From the NCBI RefSeq assembly GCF_963678635.1, contig NC_087069.1, positions 24,108,303-24,172,302 of the forward strand: DNA of 64,000 nt. The letters run 5' to 3'. Source of the DNA: Symsagittifera roscoffensis. Its lineage: Eukaryota > Xenacoelomorpha > Acoela > Convolutidae. Below, piece after piece: positions 12,301 through 27,300 of this stretch (positions within the stretch are counted from its first letter, which is position 1; each line of letters opens with the position of its first letter). A program made the position numbers and the translations under genes. A model generated the notes under the pieces. That model was not told the DNA's origin and searched no databases. It saw only the letters and a list, made by a program, of their open reading frames with translations.

Positions 12301-15300
12301 ATCTTGTTTGTGCGAAGAGTTCTATTTTGAACTCACGCTTTAACTAGGCCACCAAAAACGTGAAGTGAAACCGAATTAAAGGCTCAAGCAAATCATTTGA
12401 CAGGAATCAGACTATAATCAAGTGATTCATAGTCAGTCTACAAGAAAAAACGAAAACGAGCTCAAGAAAAAAGAAAACGTAGCCAACAGACAGTTGGAAA
12501 AGAGTCAATGCACGCAAGTAAACGTAAAAAAAACTAACTTGTTTTTTGAAACTTCAATTTTCAATCTTTAAAGCAAAACTGATGGCATTTAAGCTTTTCG
12601 ATTTATTAAAAAATTTCTGATTGACAGTTTTGATAAAAATTAACTAATTCTGAGAAAACTGGATTAAAAGGTTCAATTTTTTTTCCGTTGGGAAACCTGA
12701 AAAATTAATTCCATTTTCGGAACTTGATCACGTTTTTTGTGACCTTTACTGTTCAAGTGGAAACGGAAAAAATGTTGAGATGTATACCAGGAAACAAAGC
12801 CAATCGAAGCTTGGAAAAGACTAGTGAATGCAAGTAAACATATAAAAAACGCTGACTTTCTTGAAAAAAACTCAACTTTCGAATTTCAAAGACAAAAATA
12901 GATGCCATTTAAGCTCTGGTATCATGAATCGAACTAGAGAAAACTAGATCAATAAGTAAAGCTTTTATTCCGCTAGAAAGTTGAAAATTAAATTCCACTT
13001 TCGAAACTAGAAATCGTTCACTTTTCGCGCCATTTTTCACGTTCGTATTTTGAGAGTGCTTTTTACGTCACTTTCCAAAAAAACGGCCAGTAAAACAAAC
13101 AACTTATTTTTTTCCGAGAACCACAGCTTTTATTGTGAAACACTTTTGGGCGTAGCCTCTTATACAGAAGAGATTCACACAACCTGTTGTTTCGATTGAA
13201 CGCAAAAACTCAGATTAGAGAGGGTAGTTTTCGAAAGTCTTTTTTGTCCTCTCGAGGGTCCTAACTTTAGCGTTAGTAAATTGGTCTGAGTTGGTTGTGC
13301 AGGGGAGCATTCAACGTCAGGTTATCGATTGAACCCAAAACCTCAAATTTTATAGTGTAGTTTTCGAGAAACAACAATAAATTTCAAAAAACGGTGAAAA
13401 TTCACAGACTGACTTTTCCGAGGGCCATAACGTTTACTATACAACAATTTGGTCGTAGCCAAATATGCAGGGAACTTTCCCACAAAACTTTCTTTGGATT
13501 GAACTAAATGTTTCAAATTTAGGCGGGTAGTTTACGAGAAAGGTCAAGAAGAATTTTAAAAAATGGTCAAAATCTCAAATATTTCTTCTTTCCGGGGCCT
13601 TAAATTTTGAGTAAAAAAATTGGGCTTGGTTGAATGCAGGGGAACTTCCCACAACCAGTTGTTTTGATTGAACATGAAAAACTCACCTTGTAATTGAATG
13701 TATAAAATTTTCTAAAAAAAGATTATAAGATCCTGCAAGTCAGCCGAAAAAGTTGGGACGAAATCCATGCAGCCGACTAACATTAATCCATGAAGCCGAC
13801 AAAGTTTCCCATTAACAAACATTGCACACAGAATTTAAGCACATCAGCAGGCATGAGCATGCCATCAATTGCTTCAAATGATTTTAACCTGTTAACCTGA
13901 AAAAAGTCTACATTCCGATTTGATAGCGCTTGCTCATCACAAGCGCAGAGACTTTTTCAGAAAAGAAAAACGAAGAGAAAATCATCGCGACCTACATTCT
14001 GCACTACGTGCATCGACTCTTAATAACAGAACCATCAGGTTGTAAGAACTTACGCAAATCGGTTTGACAAGAAACCAGTGATTCCGGATCTGACTTCGCA
14101 TAGGTAAAGCCAATCAACTTAGTTCCCAGAGTAATCCTCAGTTCCCCATTCACAAAATTCACTTCATTTTCACTTTTTAGTGTTATGACAGCCCTCATCT
14201 GATTTTTGGATGAACCCAAAATTACTTTCAAAGGGTTGCTTTGCTCCTCAGAGACCTTCATTGATACTTTTGCAGGCGGGGAGATTGAAATATCGATTGG
14301 TTTTGTTAAAAGAGGCGCCAAGACAGTTGGTCCTTTAACATCGCTGCCTTTCTCCACTATAATTTCATTGCCGCTTTTAACAGTGGTTTTCGCTTCCAGC
14401 TTCAGAGTGGCACCGTAAATCTCAGGCACCGTTCCAAACACGTAGAATGAAAGCGTCTTCTCGTTCGGTTGATTGGGGCCGAATTCGGCAGACAGAGAAG
14501 CACCATACACCTCAATTTTAGTCTCATCCGGAACTTTAGATATCTTCACGTCAATTGTGAAATCCTGCTCAAATTTCCACGGCGTTGGAACAGGTCGCCA
14601 ATGGAAATAATCTACGTCACTTTTCAAAAAACCTTTATTTTCAACAACAATTTGGAGAATCTGGCAAAAATTAATGTCTTTATTGTTGTCCAATATTTCA
14701 GACGGACAACGCGCGTGATTTTTAGGAGTTTCGTATCGAAGACTGTTTGGAATTCCTTCCGGATGCAGAAGTCGAATAAAGGTGGATGAATAGAAGACAT
14801 AGGCAGCTTGGTTGTCCTAAGCAAAACCAGCACTCGAACTTTCAACAGCCGCGTTAAATTACATCACGTAAATTGATATGCTGCCTCAATAAAATGAAAT
14901 TTCTCCAAGCAAACATACACACCTTAGTCCAATAATTTCGGATAAAGTTGTGAATTTGTACGTTATAAACTTGTAAGTTAAAAGTGTTATCAGTTTAGTT
15001 AGGTTTTTATTTAAACGTACTCATTTATTGAAAGGGAAGACCAAATGTCTACATGAGAAGGGGCTGTGTATCAAACCAATTTGCAGTAGAAGTGCAATTA
15101 AACTTACCTTTCCTGGATCTCCCACAACGAAGTCTTTGAACTCATTCTCGTCCAAATCAACTGCATTTGAGCCCACGCTGAATCCGAACAGTTTTCCCTC
15201 AGTCTTTGTGAACTCCTGAAAGCTCAGAGAAATAAAACACGAATATATTGAAAAGAAAAACGAGCAAGAGCAAGTTAGAAGATATTTCACAAAAACTACA

Positions 15301-18300
15301 AGGCCTTCATGTCTTTTTTTAATTTTTCATGAAATTCCATCGCTTACAATACAAACATATATCCCAGGCTTCAGACACAAAAAAATGACTACCTGATATT
15401 TTTCAAAATTATGGTGTTTTTCAAGAGAATAATCAAGCCATCCATTCTCTAACCCTTTTAAAATTAATTTAAATACCAGATTTTTCTCTTCCAGTGACAT
15501 CCAGAACATTCAAGGTATAAAACTCTTTTATCATTGCTTTGAGTAGCTAAGACTATTAGAACGACGCAATGAAAATTTCATTCTTAACATATTCGCTTAA
15601 ATTTTTTTATTTGGCTATTTGTCTCGAAACTAATTTCCTGCTCCAATACAGGATATCAACACAGAGGCGAAGTTGCACTTCGCATACACAAGCAAAAATA
15701 TGACCGATAACGCTACTGGAAAAAATGAATGAGTAAAACTTCGAGTCTACAAAGTGACGCAAGCCAATTCGACAATTATGAGTCTATATTATTATTAGTG
15801 ACGTAAGCCAATTATGACGCATTAGCAGTACCAGTAAATTTTTTTAAAAAATAACCAACTAACATGCCTCAATTTATAGAGCGGACGCATTTTAACTTGT
15901 ATACGAAAAAGTTCATTAGAAATATCCGACCCTGCCCAGGTTCGAACTCTCTTATTTTGTTGTGGGTCTCATTCGCTACAGATCCATGATACATTGAAGC
16001 TAAAGTGCTATTTGTAAAATAATCAGTAGCGTGCCGAGGGGGGGCGACCGTCCCCCTTAATTCTGGTTGCCAAATTTTTCCAAAGGGTCTCCCCTTTGGT
16101 ATAATTTTAAGGAGATCCATAATTTTAAGGACATAATTTTAAAGACATCCATTTTTGGCCTCTATACGCCCAACCTCAAAAACTTTCTAACTTTGAGGGA
16201 AAGCGCGCGCCGAAAAAACACGATTTTTTGGTCAACCTTTTTCAAAAAAAGCCCAAAAACTCCTTGTTTGCCTGTTTTTTTTGAAAAATTTGCCTTGCGG
16301 GGCAGATAATTTTTGACAAAACAGGGGCCTTATAGTATTTTTGGGAGAGCTCGGAAAATAAAACGATCTAAAAAAAAATCATGAAAAACCGCCCCCTCCC
16401 CCTATAAAAATTTCTGCGCGCGCCACTGAATACAATAGTCTGTGTTAATACCCTTAGCATTGGCCGTACTTATTAGCTGATTAATGATCAAATTGAACAC
16501 TTTCAAAATGAACACATTTTGTCGCAACATTTGCGCCGCAACAATATTTGAGACTTAGGTTGGAAAAAAAGATAATTCATACTATAGCACAAGCTTTACT
16601 TGTGAAAATAAACTTTTAAACAAGGTAAAAAGTAGCATATTCATAAGATACTCCAAGGTCACAGCATGGGCATTTCTTATGGTTATACTAATTGCTATCA
16701 AATTCAAAAGTCTATTTGTTATGCTGTAAAGGACCAGGTAATTGAGTTCCAGGAAAAATAGCCAAATAAAAAAAATTGAGTTACGATATTAAGAACGACT
16801 ATTTTATTGCCTCATTCTATTTTATCTTAGCTACTAAAGAACTGATTAGAGTCTCATATTTTGAATAATCTGAACATGACACGAAGAGAAAACTCCGGTT
16901 TTTCAATGAAGTGAATTTTAAAAAATCAGAAGTCCAACCGCGAAGTTTTAATTTTGAGCGTGAAAAAATCAAAATTCAACCCGCAAAAACATCAAATTTG
17001 AGCGTGAACAGAATCATCAAGACAAAATTTTTCTTGGTAAAAAAGCAAAAACAATCATAACGATGTATTCAAGAGTCTTCACAGGATAACGATTATACAG
17101 AGGCGAAGCTGTGCTTCGCAAACACTTGCGAGAACACGACCAAAATTAGCACCAAACACAAAAAGACACAATTTTATTTGTAACAAATTGAAAGCATCAA
17201 GCCAAATTATGAAAAAATTGCGAGATACATTGAGTTGAAAAAAAATTTCTGAAATCGAGCTTTTTCATTGTACTGCTGTTTGAAATAAATAACTTTTTTC
17301 GGTTCATTTGATGAATAAAAAATGCATCAGCTTTGTTAACTTTTCACTAATCAAATGTCGAAGCACATGTATGATATTATACTGTTACCGCAGCCTGCCG
17401 ATTCAAATGCGCCGCCAAAAGTAGCGCTTTTATTTGCGACTTAGGTAAGTGTAAACAAGTAGCATAATCATATAAGAGACTTGCTTTCTCAAGAGTGAAG
17501 AAAACTCCGTGATCACAGCATGGAGTTTTCTTATGGTTATACTAATTACTACCATATATAAAGTGTTCTTGATATCTTGTAATGGATTAGCTAATTGTGT
17601 TCCAAGAAAAATAGCGGAACATGATTTTATTAGAGCTACAACATGAATGGCGATTAAATTTTCAGTTATTCATTTGTATCTTAGCTACTAGCGGAGCAAA
17701 ATTAACTAGTTGGCTTCAAATGGACACGAGGCCACAAAAATAGATCCGCGCATTGACTATTTCTGCCAATGACTTGTTTAAAATGGACAAAATCTCCACT
17801 TCATTTACATATTAAAACATAGCCAACGGATGGTTGCAGTAGAAAAATAAATGGACGGAAACATTTGACTTGTTTTTTTGAAAAAAAAACTTCGATGAAG
17901 GTAGAGAAAACTCTTATGTTGGTAATGATGGTTTTTCTTGTTCACGCTCAAATTTGATTTTTCGCGGTTTGACTTCTGATTTTGCTTCAAGTTCACATTT
18001 CTTTTTTTTTTCGTTCAAATCATGTGTAAAATTCACAAAATATGTGATCGAGTTCTAGTTTCAGCAATCAAATACACTTATTTTTATCTAATAATTGACC
18101 GTCATAATCTGTTCTTGAAATTCAAAGAACTTTAACCGCAAACAATTTTTTCTTTGGATTCTAAAATTGCAGTTTTTTTCCGTCCATTTAATGTTTCCAT
18201 TCATTTATTTTTCTTTTGCAACCAACCGTCGGCTATGTTTTAATTTGTGAACGAAGTGGAGATTTTGTCGATTTTGAACAAGTCAAAATGGACAAAACTT

Positions 18301-21300
18301 CAAATTAGCGGAGCATAACTCTATAGTTAGCTTCAAATAGAGTATGAAAAAAAACAAGACTGCTCGTATCAGGGCGAAGCCCTGAATGTTCCGACTGCCT
18401 TTATGGTGCAGGTTTATGAAAACAAAATGAAAAAAAAAATTCTAAAATTTGAAATTTTTTCTATGAAAACCATCCCCCCTCCCACACGCCGTATGAAGTA
18501 CAAAAGAATATATTTCGCTCCTTGTTACAAATCAATTAGGGCAGATAAGCTTCCTTCAACAAAATTGTAACGATTTCTATGATGGATTAAATTACCCATT
18601 ACGAAAAAAGATCACAGGTGAAATTTTCGTAACTTTACGAAACAGATTACAGGTGAAATATCTTGTAATATTTCAAATTTGAGCTCAGACAAAGACAACA
18701 ATACCTTTCGAATGATATAAAAAAAATCCGTCAAAAATGACTAGTTAAAAAGTCGAAATTTGCCTGAAGAAAAAAATACCCACCCCGAGAAAATAGGCGA
18801 ATCGTTTGCAAAAAAGTTTCTATTCCTGTTTTAGAACTATAATTAATTAAGAGCATTACCATCAATTTTCAACAGGTATAAAAAAATTGTATTATTTGCA
18901 AGAAGGAATTAACAATCAAAATATTTATAGAAAAAAGTAACTGCTTAACTTGATAACAGAAACGTTCGTTGATGAATATAAAGGCTCAGCATAAGCCGAG
19001 ATACAATCCAACATGCTGATTTCGGTTATCTTTTTCTTAACACAGCCAATTGCGGAGCAAAAATATATTTGACTTCAAATTGAAACGGTGCCAAACGATT
19101 TAGATGCTCGCATTGATTATTTCTGCCTCTGCCTTGTTTCAATTCGACTCAATCACACAAACTCAAAGCTCCACTTCATTTACACATTAAAACATAGCCA
19201 ACAGATAGTTGGGAAAAGATCAATGAATTGACGGAAACAAAAAACACTTTGTTTTTTGAAGTTTGACTTTCAAATTTCATAGAAAATGTTGCACTTGAAA
19301 CTCTTTGAATTTCAAGAAGAGTTTATGAATGGCACTTATTGGATAAAAACAACCCTATTTGAAAAACATCCAAAAGTAATATCCACTGCCGAAACTGGAA
19401 GTCGATCACTTCTGTCAAGCTCTTTACACTTTCGCTGTTTAATAGTAGCGTCTGCCTTCCAAACTGATGATTGGGGAAAAAACAATTACAAAAGAATTAT
19501 CAACACAGAAGCGAAGTTGCACTTCCCATACACAAGCAAAAATATGACCAATAACGCTACTGGGAAGAACTGAACGAGTAAAACTTTGAGTCTACAAAAT
19601 TTCTTTAGTGACGCACGCCAATAATGACGCATTAGCAGTATAAAGTACAAAAGAATATATTTCGCTCCTTGTTACAAATCAATTAGGGCAGATAAGCTTC
19701 CTTCAACAAATTTGTAACGATTTCTATGACGGATTAAATCTTCGCTTACGCGTTAATAGCGCGAAATATAACGCGCGTTAATTGTCCCAAAAATGCCCAA
19801 AATAGCAAATTTTAAACCCCTGTAACTTTATAAATAACGATCACAGGTGAAATATCTTTTCAAATTTAGGCTCAAGACAACAATAGCTTTCGAATGATAT
19901 TAAAAAAATCCCGAAAAAAATGGCTAGTTAGAAAGTCGAAATTTGTCTGAAGAAAAAAACCAAACCGAGCACAAACACTCCGTTACTTTCGTTACGAAAG
20001 ACGGAATAATAGTAGTCTGTGTTAAAATCCTTAGCATCGGCTGTACTTAATAGTTGGTTATTGATAAAAATGGACATTTTCAAAATGAACACATTTTATC
20101 GAAACAATATTTGCGACTTAAGTTGGAAAAAAAAGATAATTGATACTATAACAAAAGCATTGCTTGTGCAAATAGCAAAACCAGCTGAAAACCATTTCAT
20201 TTTCAAAGAACTGATTCCGTATTTTGGTTCGGAGGCCAATTGATCTCCATTTCCGACTGAAAGAATAATTTTATGGTGCATACTTTTGGTGTTTTTTTTC
20301 TCTTCATTGAACAACTTTTTTAATGCGTTAAAATAAAGCTCGTCGATAAAACACATCGTAAAATACACAGTGGCACGGCGGATTTGCACAAATTTAACTC
20401 AAAAATTGATTTCAAGATGCATTCTCTAAACTTCTGCTTTCTTCTGAACAGATAAGTCACTCAATCTCAAATAGTATTTTCATAAAGACTACTAACTATA
20501 TGATAACGTTACAGACAAATATAATAAAAACCGAGTAATAGAATAGTTAAGAATAGTAACAAAACATTTCATTACAACACCAAGGTAGACAGAAAAAATC
20601 ACTTTCGAAAAAATTCAATAGTGATTACTCGCATCTTATAATATACTTTTAAAAGAGATTTATGAGTCAATTATATGTTGGAATAGTAAAAATTATCTCC
20701 GAAAAATTAAAATAGTGATTATTCGCAGCTTATAATATACTTTGAAAATAGATTAATGAGTCAATTATATGTTGAAATAGAACTTATTCAAAATTCGGTC
20801 TCTAAAATACGAATTCCATTTGATCTGAGCAACTATTTGACTTCTTTGGAAAAAACTTATCGCCATTTTTCTTTCCTATTGGGAGCCAAGTTTACCACTG
20901 TAGAAACCAAATTGATATTATTTGCTCTCTTTGTATTGAAGAGCACGGAGGCCACTTCACTCAATTATAAACGTCGACTCTTGAAAACTGGCTCAGACGG
21001 ACAAACACAGATTTACCGACTATTTATGAAAACTATTTCGAAACATGCTGAAGCTAGATCTTCAAAAAAACCTGACCAGTAATTAAAAATCTGAGCATTT
21101 CTGCCTGGTAGTTAAATTACTAAGATACCATCATTATTAGATTAACAATCGACAGCAAAACTATTAGAAGTTAAGAGTCTACTGATCACAAATGTTAGTT
21201 TGCTCACCATTTCAAGTTTCATTGCAATATGCCATTGTTAAACTAATTTTTCAAAATTGAAATTCAAAGGTAGGTCCGTCAGCCGAAAATAATGGAAATT

Positions 21301-24300
21301 TCAAAATAGTTCATATTGGGGACCTTGGGGTTGAAGTCCTGAGGGGAGGAGGGCGCCTACATATCACCGCCCCCCTCCCTCATAAATCTGTTACTACACC
21401 TATGGGCATTCAGATCTGCATTTATAAGTATAATAACGAGAAACTAACGTAGAAAGGGTTTGTTAATGTGACTGGAATTTGATTAACTGAAAAAGGAGGT
21501 TTTCTGTTATACGGCCTAAAACTGATTAAGAGTCGATGAATATAGTTCAGAATTTTATTTATGTCGTGATAATTTTTGTTCGCGTTTTTTTTCAGGAAAA
21601 GTCTTGAAATGCTCTAATAACAAAAAAAAATGCATTCAGAGCATTTCAAGACTTTTCATGAAAAAAAAACAACGAACAAAAATTATCACATATATAAAAT
21701 TCTGAACTATATTCATCAACTCTTAATCAGTTTTGGGCCGTATAACAGAAAACCTTCTTTTTCAGTCAATCAAATTCCAGTCGCATTAACAAACCAATTC
21801 TACGTTAGTTTCTCGTTCACTTTAAAAAAAAATTTATTCAGTTGATTGCTTGCCTGCAGAATAGTAGGGTAGTCGTTCTTGTAAACTGAGTACGTGTAGA
21901 CTGAGCTGATTGATCTGCCACTGAACAAGTACACTTTACCAGATGATCCATCATCGTTCTTCTCATTCAGAGCTGTGATCAGAATATCCTCTCCACCTGA
22001 AACGAAACATAATATAAGCATTCACACAAAGACGAAGCTGCATTTTGCACACAATCGTCGAAAGGGAGCTTCAAAACGCAAGAAAAATTAAATGGACATG
22101 AAAATTTTGCAAAATTAAAACAGCGTACTGACTGCTGGAAAAGAGTAATGAACGCAAGGAAACAAAAAAATAAAGCTCTTTGAATTTCACGAACAATTTA
22201 CATTGTGGCTATTTTGATAACGATGTTTTTTGACCCAACTGGAGAAAACTGGGTCAAAATTTTAAATTTGTATTTAGCCGAGAAATCTGTAATTAAATTC
22301 CATTTGCGAAACTAGAAGTCGATCACGTTTTTCGTGGCCTTTACACTATTGCAATTTGGTAAGGGCCTAACAAAAGAAAAGAACTGATCTTAAAAAACAT
22401 ATCAGAAGTTAAACCGCAAAAAAGTCAAAATTGAGCAGGAACAAATTTTAAAACTTTTACCTGAAAAAAAAAAACACGAAAAAATCACCAAGACCTATAT
22501 AACGGTCATTACTCCTACAAAAATAGTTGATTACAATTTTCGCACCACATGTCTCCAAAATTAGGGTCACTCGCATTTTCTACGGAAACCTCCGCCTTGC
22601 TAACACGACCACTAACAGTAAATACCAGATAGAAATGAATGCAAACAAACGGAAAACATAGCCAACAAACAGTTGGAAAGATTCAATTAGCACAAGTAAA
22701 CAGAAAAATATAGTGTCTGAAATTTTTGAAAAAATCTCAACTTTTGATTTTCAAAGAAAAAAAGAGTTGGCCATAAATCTCATTCAATTTCTAGAACAAT
22801 TTATGACTGACTCTTTTTTTTTATAAAATTAACCCGATGTGAGAAAACTGGATTAATAGATAAAATTTTAATTTCGCTGGGAAATTTCATAAATGAATTG
22901 CATTTTCGAAATTAGAAGTCGATCATTTTGTTCGTGACATTTACACTTTTGTTGTTCGATAGTGGAGTTTGCTTTCCTTTTAACCAAGGAAGTGAACTGA
23001 ACTTAAGAAATCAAAATTCAAACCGCGAAAAAGTAACTTTGAGCCTGAATATTTTTCCCGAAGAAAAAGAAATCGCGACCTACATAGGAGTCTGAACTAC
23101 GCTCATCGACTCTCAAAAAGCCAACAGACACCTCGAAAAGCGTCGATGAACTCAAGAAGACCGCTTCAAAATTTTCAAAAATGTTTCTCTATTGATACCA
23201 TGGGTCGGGGAGAGTTCAAAAACGTACAAAATTTTCTATAATAAACTACATTTGTTTTACAGCCAAAAAACGTGTCGAATGTGGGATGAAAAAGGAAAAG
23301 AGAACAGAAGGAAAGAAACTTACCATCGGCGTCTGCGTCGCCCAAAAGTGCCACTTTGAATCCGAACATGTTACTCTTTGAGGGGGAGGGCGACTTCAGA
23401 GTGTACTTGTACTCGTATTCGCCTCTCTTTTGGTTGTACACGTAGATAGTCACACATCCCGAATTGTACGTGTCCGATGTATCGTCCTGTAACAAAAATG
23501 TAATCACTAGATTTTAAATTATCAAATGTTTATCTATTGTGATTCATACTTTCATTTGACTTTGTTTTTATGCTGAATTTCATTTTTTGATGATCATACT
23601 TTTAGTTTAATTATCAACACAGAGGCGACGCGCAGCTTCGCATCATTTGCGAAACAAGAAATTACCGATCCAAGTATTTATTACGTTGGATAAAAGCAAT
23701 TGCTTTAAGTAATTACGGAGCGGCAACTAAGCCGACAACATCTTGGTAGTGTCCAAATTGAGCCAAAAACAAAACATAGCCAATCAGAGATTGCAAAAGA
23801 GTACTGAACGCAAGTAGACATAAAAAAACACTGACTTTCTTGAAAAAATCTCAACTTTCGAATTTCAAAAAAAAAATAGATGCTTGTTAAGCTCTTTGAA
23901 TTTCTAGAACAATTTTTTAGGTGCTTTTTTAATAACATGAACCCAACAAGAGAAAACTAGACAAATAGGTTAAGTTTTTATTCAGCTGAAAATCTAAAAA
24001 TTAAATTCCACTTTCGAAACTAGAAATCGTTCAACTTTATCGCGCCATTTCCACGTTCGTATTGGGAGAGTGCTATTTCCGTCACTTTCAGCAGATGAAT
24101 TTCAAGTGAACTCAAAAAGTGCATATATAACTAAGTGCATTCATAAATGCATCAATATGTATGAATGCCTATCTGCAGTTATTAGAGACTTCTAAGACTT
24201 TTTCCTGAAAGAAAAACAAAAAAATAAGCAAGACCTAAAACAGAGACTTTACTATGTTCATTACTCTTAAAAAAGCTAAAAACTTGTCATGAAAATATTG

Positions 24301-27300
24301 AGCGTTAAGTTTTAAAATTTACACCACAAAAGACTTGAGAACTTCAATCGGTTAAAATAAGTTCACTGATCAAAAACACAGCAGCAGTAACCATTTTAAT
24401 TGGAAAAAGAATTAAAACACGGAAGAAGCTGAGCTTCGCGCCACTTCGGTACATAACAAGAAAGCCGCAAAAACGGGGAAAAATCTAAGACGTTGAAAAA
24501 ACTAGATCCATCAAAATGAATAATGCTAGTTTTGAAAAAAAAGAATAGAAATAATGAGAAATTAGCATCGGGAAAAAAACACACAGCGGTAGCAAAGCCG
24601 AAACCCTTTAATCCGAAAAAAAAATCAGCAAGACTTAAGACTTATAAACGTTTACACAGAGGCGAAGCTTCGCTTCGCAAACACTAGCGAGAACACGACA
24701 AAAAGCAGTTTTATAAAGTGCAATAAGAAAAAGTAGAGAAGTAAGCCTCTAAAGGGCAAAAAAATCGGCTTCGTCTGAGATCGAACCTACGACCTTAAAA
24801 TTAAATATCACACACACACACTACCCACTCATCAACCACTCAGCCACGGAAGCTTAATATTAATTCGAAGATAGAACATTAAATACTAGTCACAATTAAA
24901 GCAGATTAAATACTAGTCACAATTAAAGCAGATAACAACTCAAAAATAGGACACTACGTCGATAAATCATGAGGCAGAAAAATGTTTTTTGGCAATTATA
25001 AAAGCAAACATACAAAGCCAGGTTTAATAAAACTGCAGACAGCAGAAAAAAAAAACGCAACTACAATGTAACTTGCGTTCAACAAAAAAAATCTACGATG
25101 TGGCAAGTAAGCCGACTTATTATAAGCAGACGAAAATTAGGCCGACAATTTATTTACAGTTTGAAAGAATAACAGGTTCTATCAGATTCGAACCGAACCC
25201 AGGAACTTTGCAATCTCAAGCGTATTCGTTACCTCCAGACCAAGTGCGCTGAACCTAATTTTACCATTTCTAATTTTGGCAATTCTGTGAACAAAGTTTA
25301 TTTAGGGGAAAAAAGTCCAGTGCCCGATTGCTATACCCTTGCTTATCGCAAGGGTTAAAAAGTCATTCAAAATCCGAGTTTTTGTTTTGACAAAATAACA
25401 GGTGATAAAATTACAGGATAAGTGATGATCGTCCATCATAGTCAGAATTGTTTGAATCGGAAAAAAAATTCCATGCTTTCTAAACTAAGCTGACAAAAAT
25501 TACGCAGACAAACGAAGCCCGACAATTCAATTTTTTCCAGAAAAAAATCAATTTCATAAATACTGAAAAAAAGAGTCATTTCATAACGCTGAAAAAAAAA
25601 CGAAAAAAACTGCCGGTAGTCAGACCCAAAACCTTAGGGTGCAAACGCAACCGCGTTACCTTGTGAGCTATAATGCAAAAATAGTGAATAGAAGAGACGG
25701 AATAAAACCTTCATAGGACTTTTTTGATCGATAAAATTTTTGAAACTTAATGTTTTTTTTTACAACAGCTCCCTTATGAAACACAAAAAATATATCATAA
25801 ATTATTTCCCCTCAAAACTACGCAATGAGGTCTCTTAACCGATATAACATAAGCCGAAACAGTTTAGAAAAAAAATCTTCCAAAACAATTTTCAATTATT
25901 AGAAATCCGCAAAACCTATGCATTGTCAATATAAGCCAATCCAACCGTAGCAGATTATTGCATTTTAAAAATGGTATACTAATAAACATAGCCAACGAAC
26001 ATTTGGAAGAGAGTAATCAACGCAAGGAAACTGAAAAAAAAATTGACTTGTTTTTTGAAGAATCTTCAACTTTTGAAATTCGAAGAAAAAATATATAGCC
26101 TTAAGGCTCTTTTACTTTGTAGCACAATTTATGATGGACACTTTTTTGTTAAAATTAACCCAATTTGAGAAAACGGATCAATCACAAGTCAAACCGCGAA
26201 AAATCAAACCTGAGCGTGAACAAATTTTCCTGATTTTTTCCTGAATAGAAGAAACTCAAGAACAAAAAAAAAAGTAAGACCGATATAAGAGTACTCACTA
26301 CGTTCATTACTCTTGCATACCAGGAAGAAACAAATGCGCTTTAAAGAAAAGCGAATATAGCTACTGGTATTTAAATAATGCATAAATTTGCAATTAAATA
26401 TGCGACTTCGTTAGGAACACACTCCTCGAGATAACACACTCCATTTATGGAAAAATGGCAACTTAAAAGCTATTGCACCGTGTAGTATGGTTCTCCAGCC
26501 AGCAGTTCATCATATCCGTCTCCGTCCAAATCAGCACCCACGATGGTAGTTCCGAATCCGGTATTGAAACTCGCGCCCACCAGAGAGTCCAGGAACTCAA
26601 ACGAATCCACGATATAAGTTTTACCCGGAATGAAGTGGAACAGCTTGATTTCGCCTTTCAGACCTAGAATTACAAAAAAAAACAATAACAGATACTCGAA
26701 AAATAGAGGATTCACTTTATAAAACTTGCAGACCAAAATGAGTGAAAATTCAAATTTTTCAAACACTATCATATTGCTGTTGCTAGCTAATTTTACGTTA
26801 CATTTTACAGTCAACCAGCCCGGCACCTGAGGACCATCGCTATTGGATACGCCACGCTATAGTTTTGACAACTAAGTTGCTAAAAAAAGCAAATGAATTA
26901 GTTAACTTGCATTTCAAATTCATGTCTAGTTTTCAAAATCTATTTACTGTGCATCGGCGTAGATTGCAGAGACATCAAAATTAAAACTGATGAAAAGTTT
27001 GACATCCAGTTAAACTGCGAATTCGGTTGAGAATAACTTGGGTGATGGATTGCAAATTTAAGCATAATAGGTTGCTTTCCCAGAGAAGCCTATAAGTTGC
27101 TATTTTAGCAATTTTAGCAACCACTAAAAGGGCGGATTTTCAAAAACAATCCAGAATTTTGTCGACATTTTTAGGACGACTGAATTGATTTTCCGAGCTA
27201 TCCCAAAGTAGTAAAAAGACCCTGGTTTGGCTAAATTCTCTGCGCCGCAGGCAAAATTTTGAAAAAAAAACAGACCAAAATAGCGTTTTTAGGCACTTTT

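Noticed and set aside
13090-13700. CRISPR-like array
   Set aside because: Units are long, degenerate and head-to-tail without unique spacers, in an animal intron.
20756-21082. 108-codon plus-strand ORF
   Set aside because: It starts in the 94-bp duplication within integrin intron 9. The sequence looks protein-like in places but matches no family I know, and it has no splice or start context.
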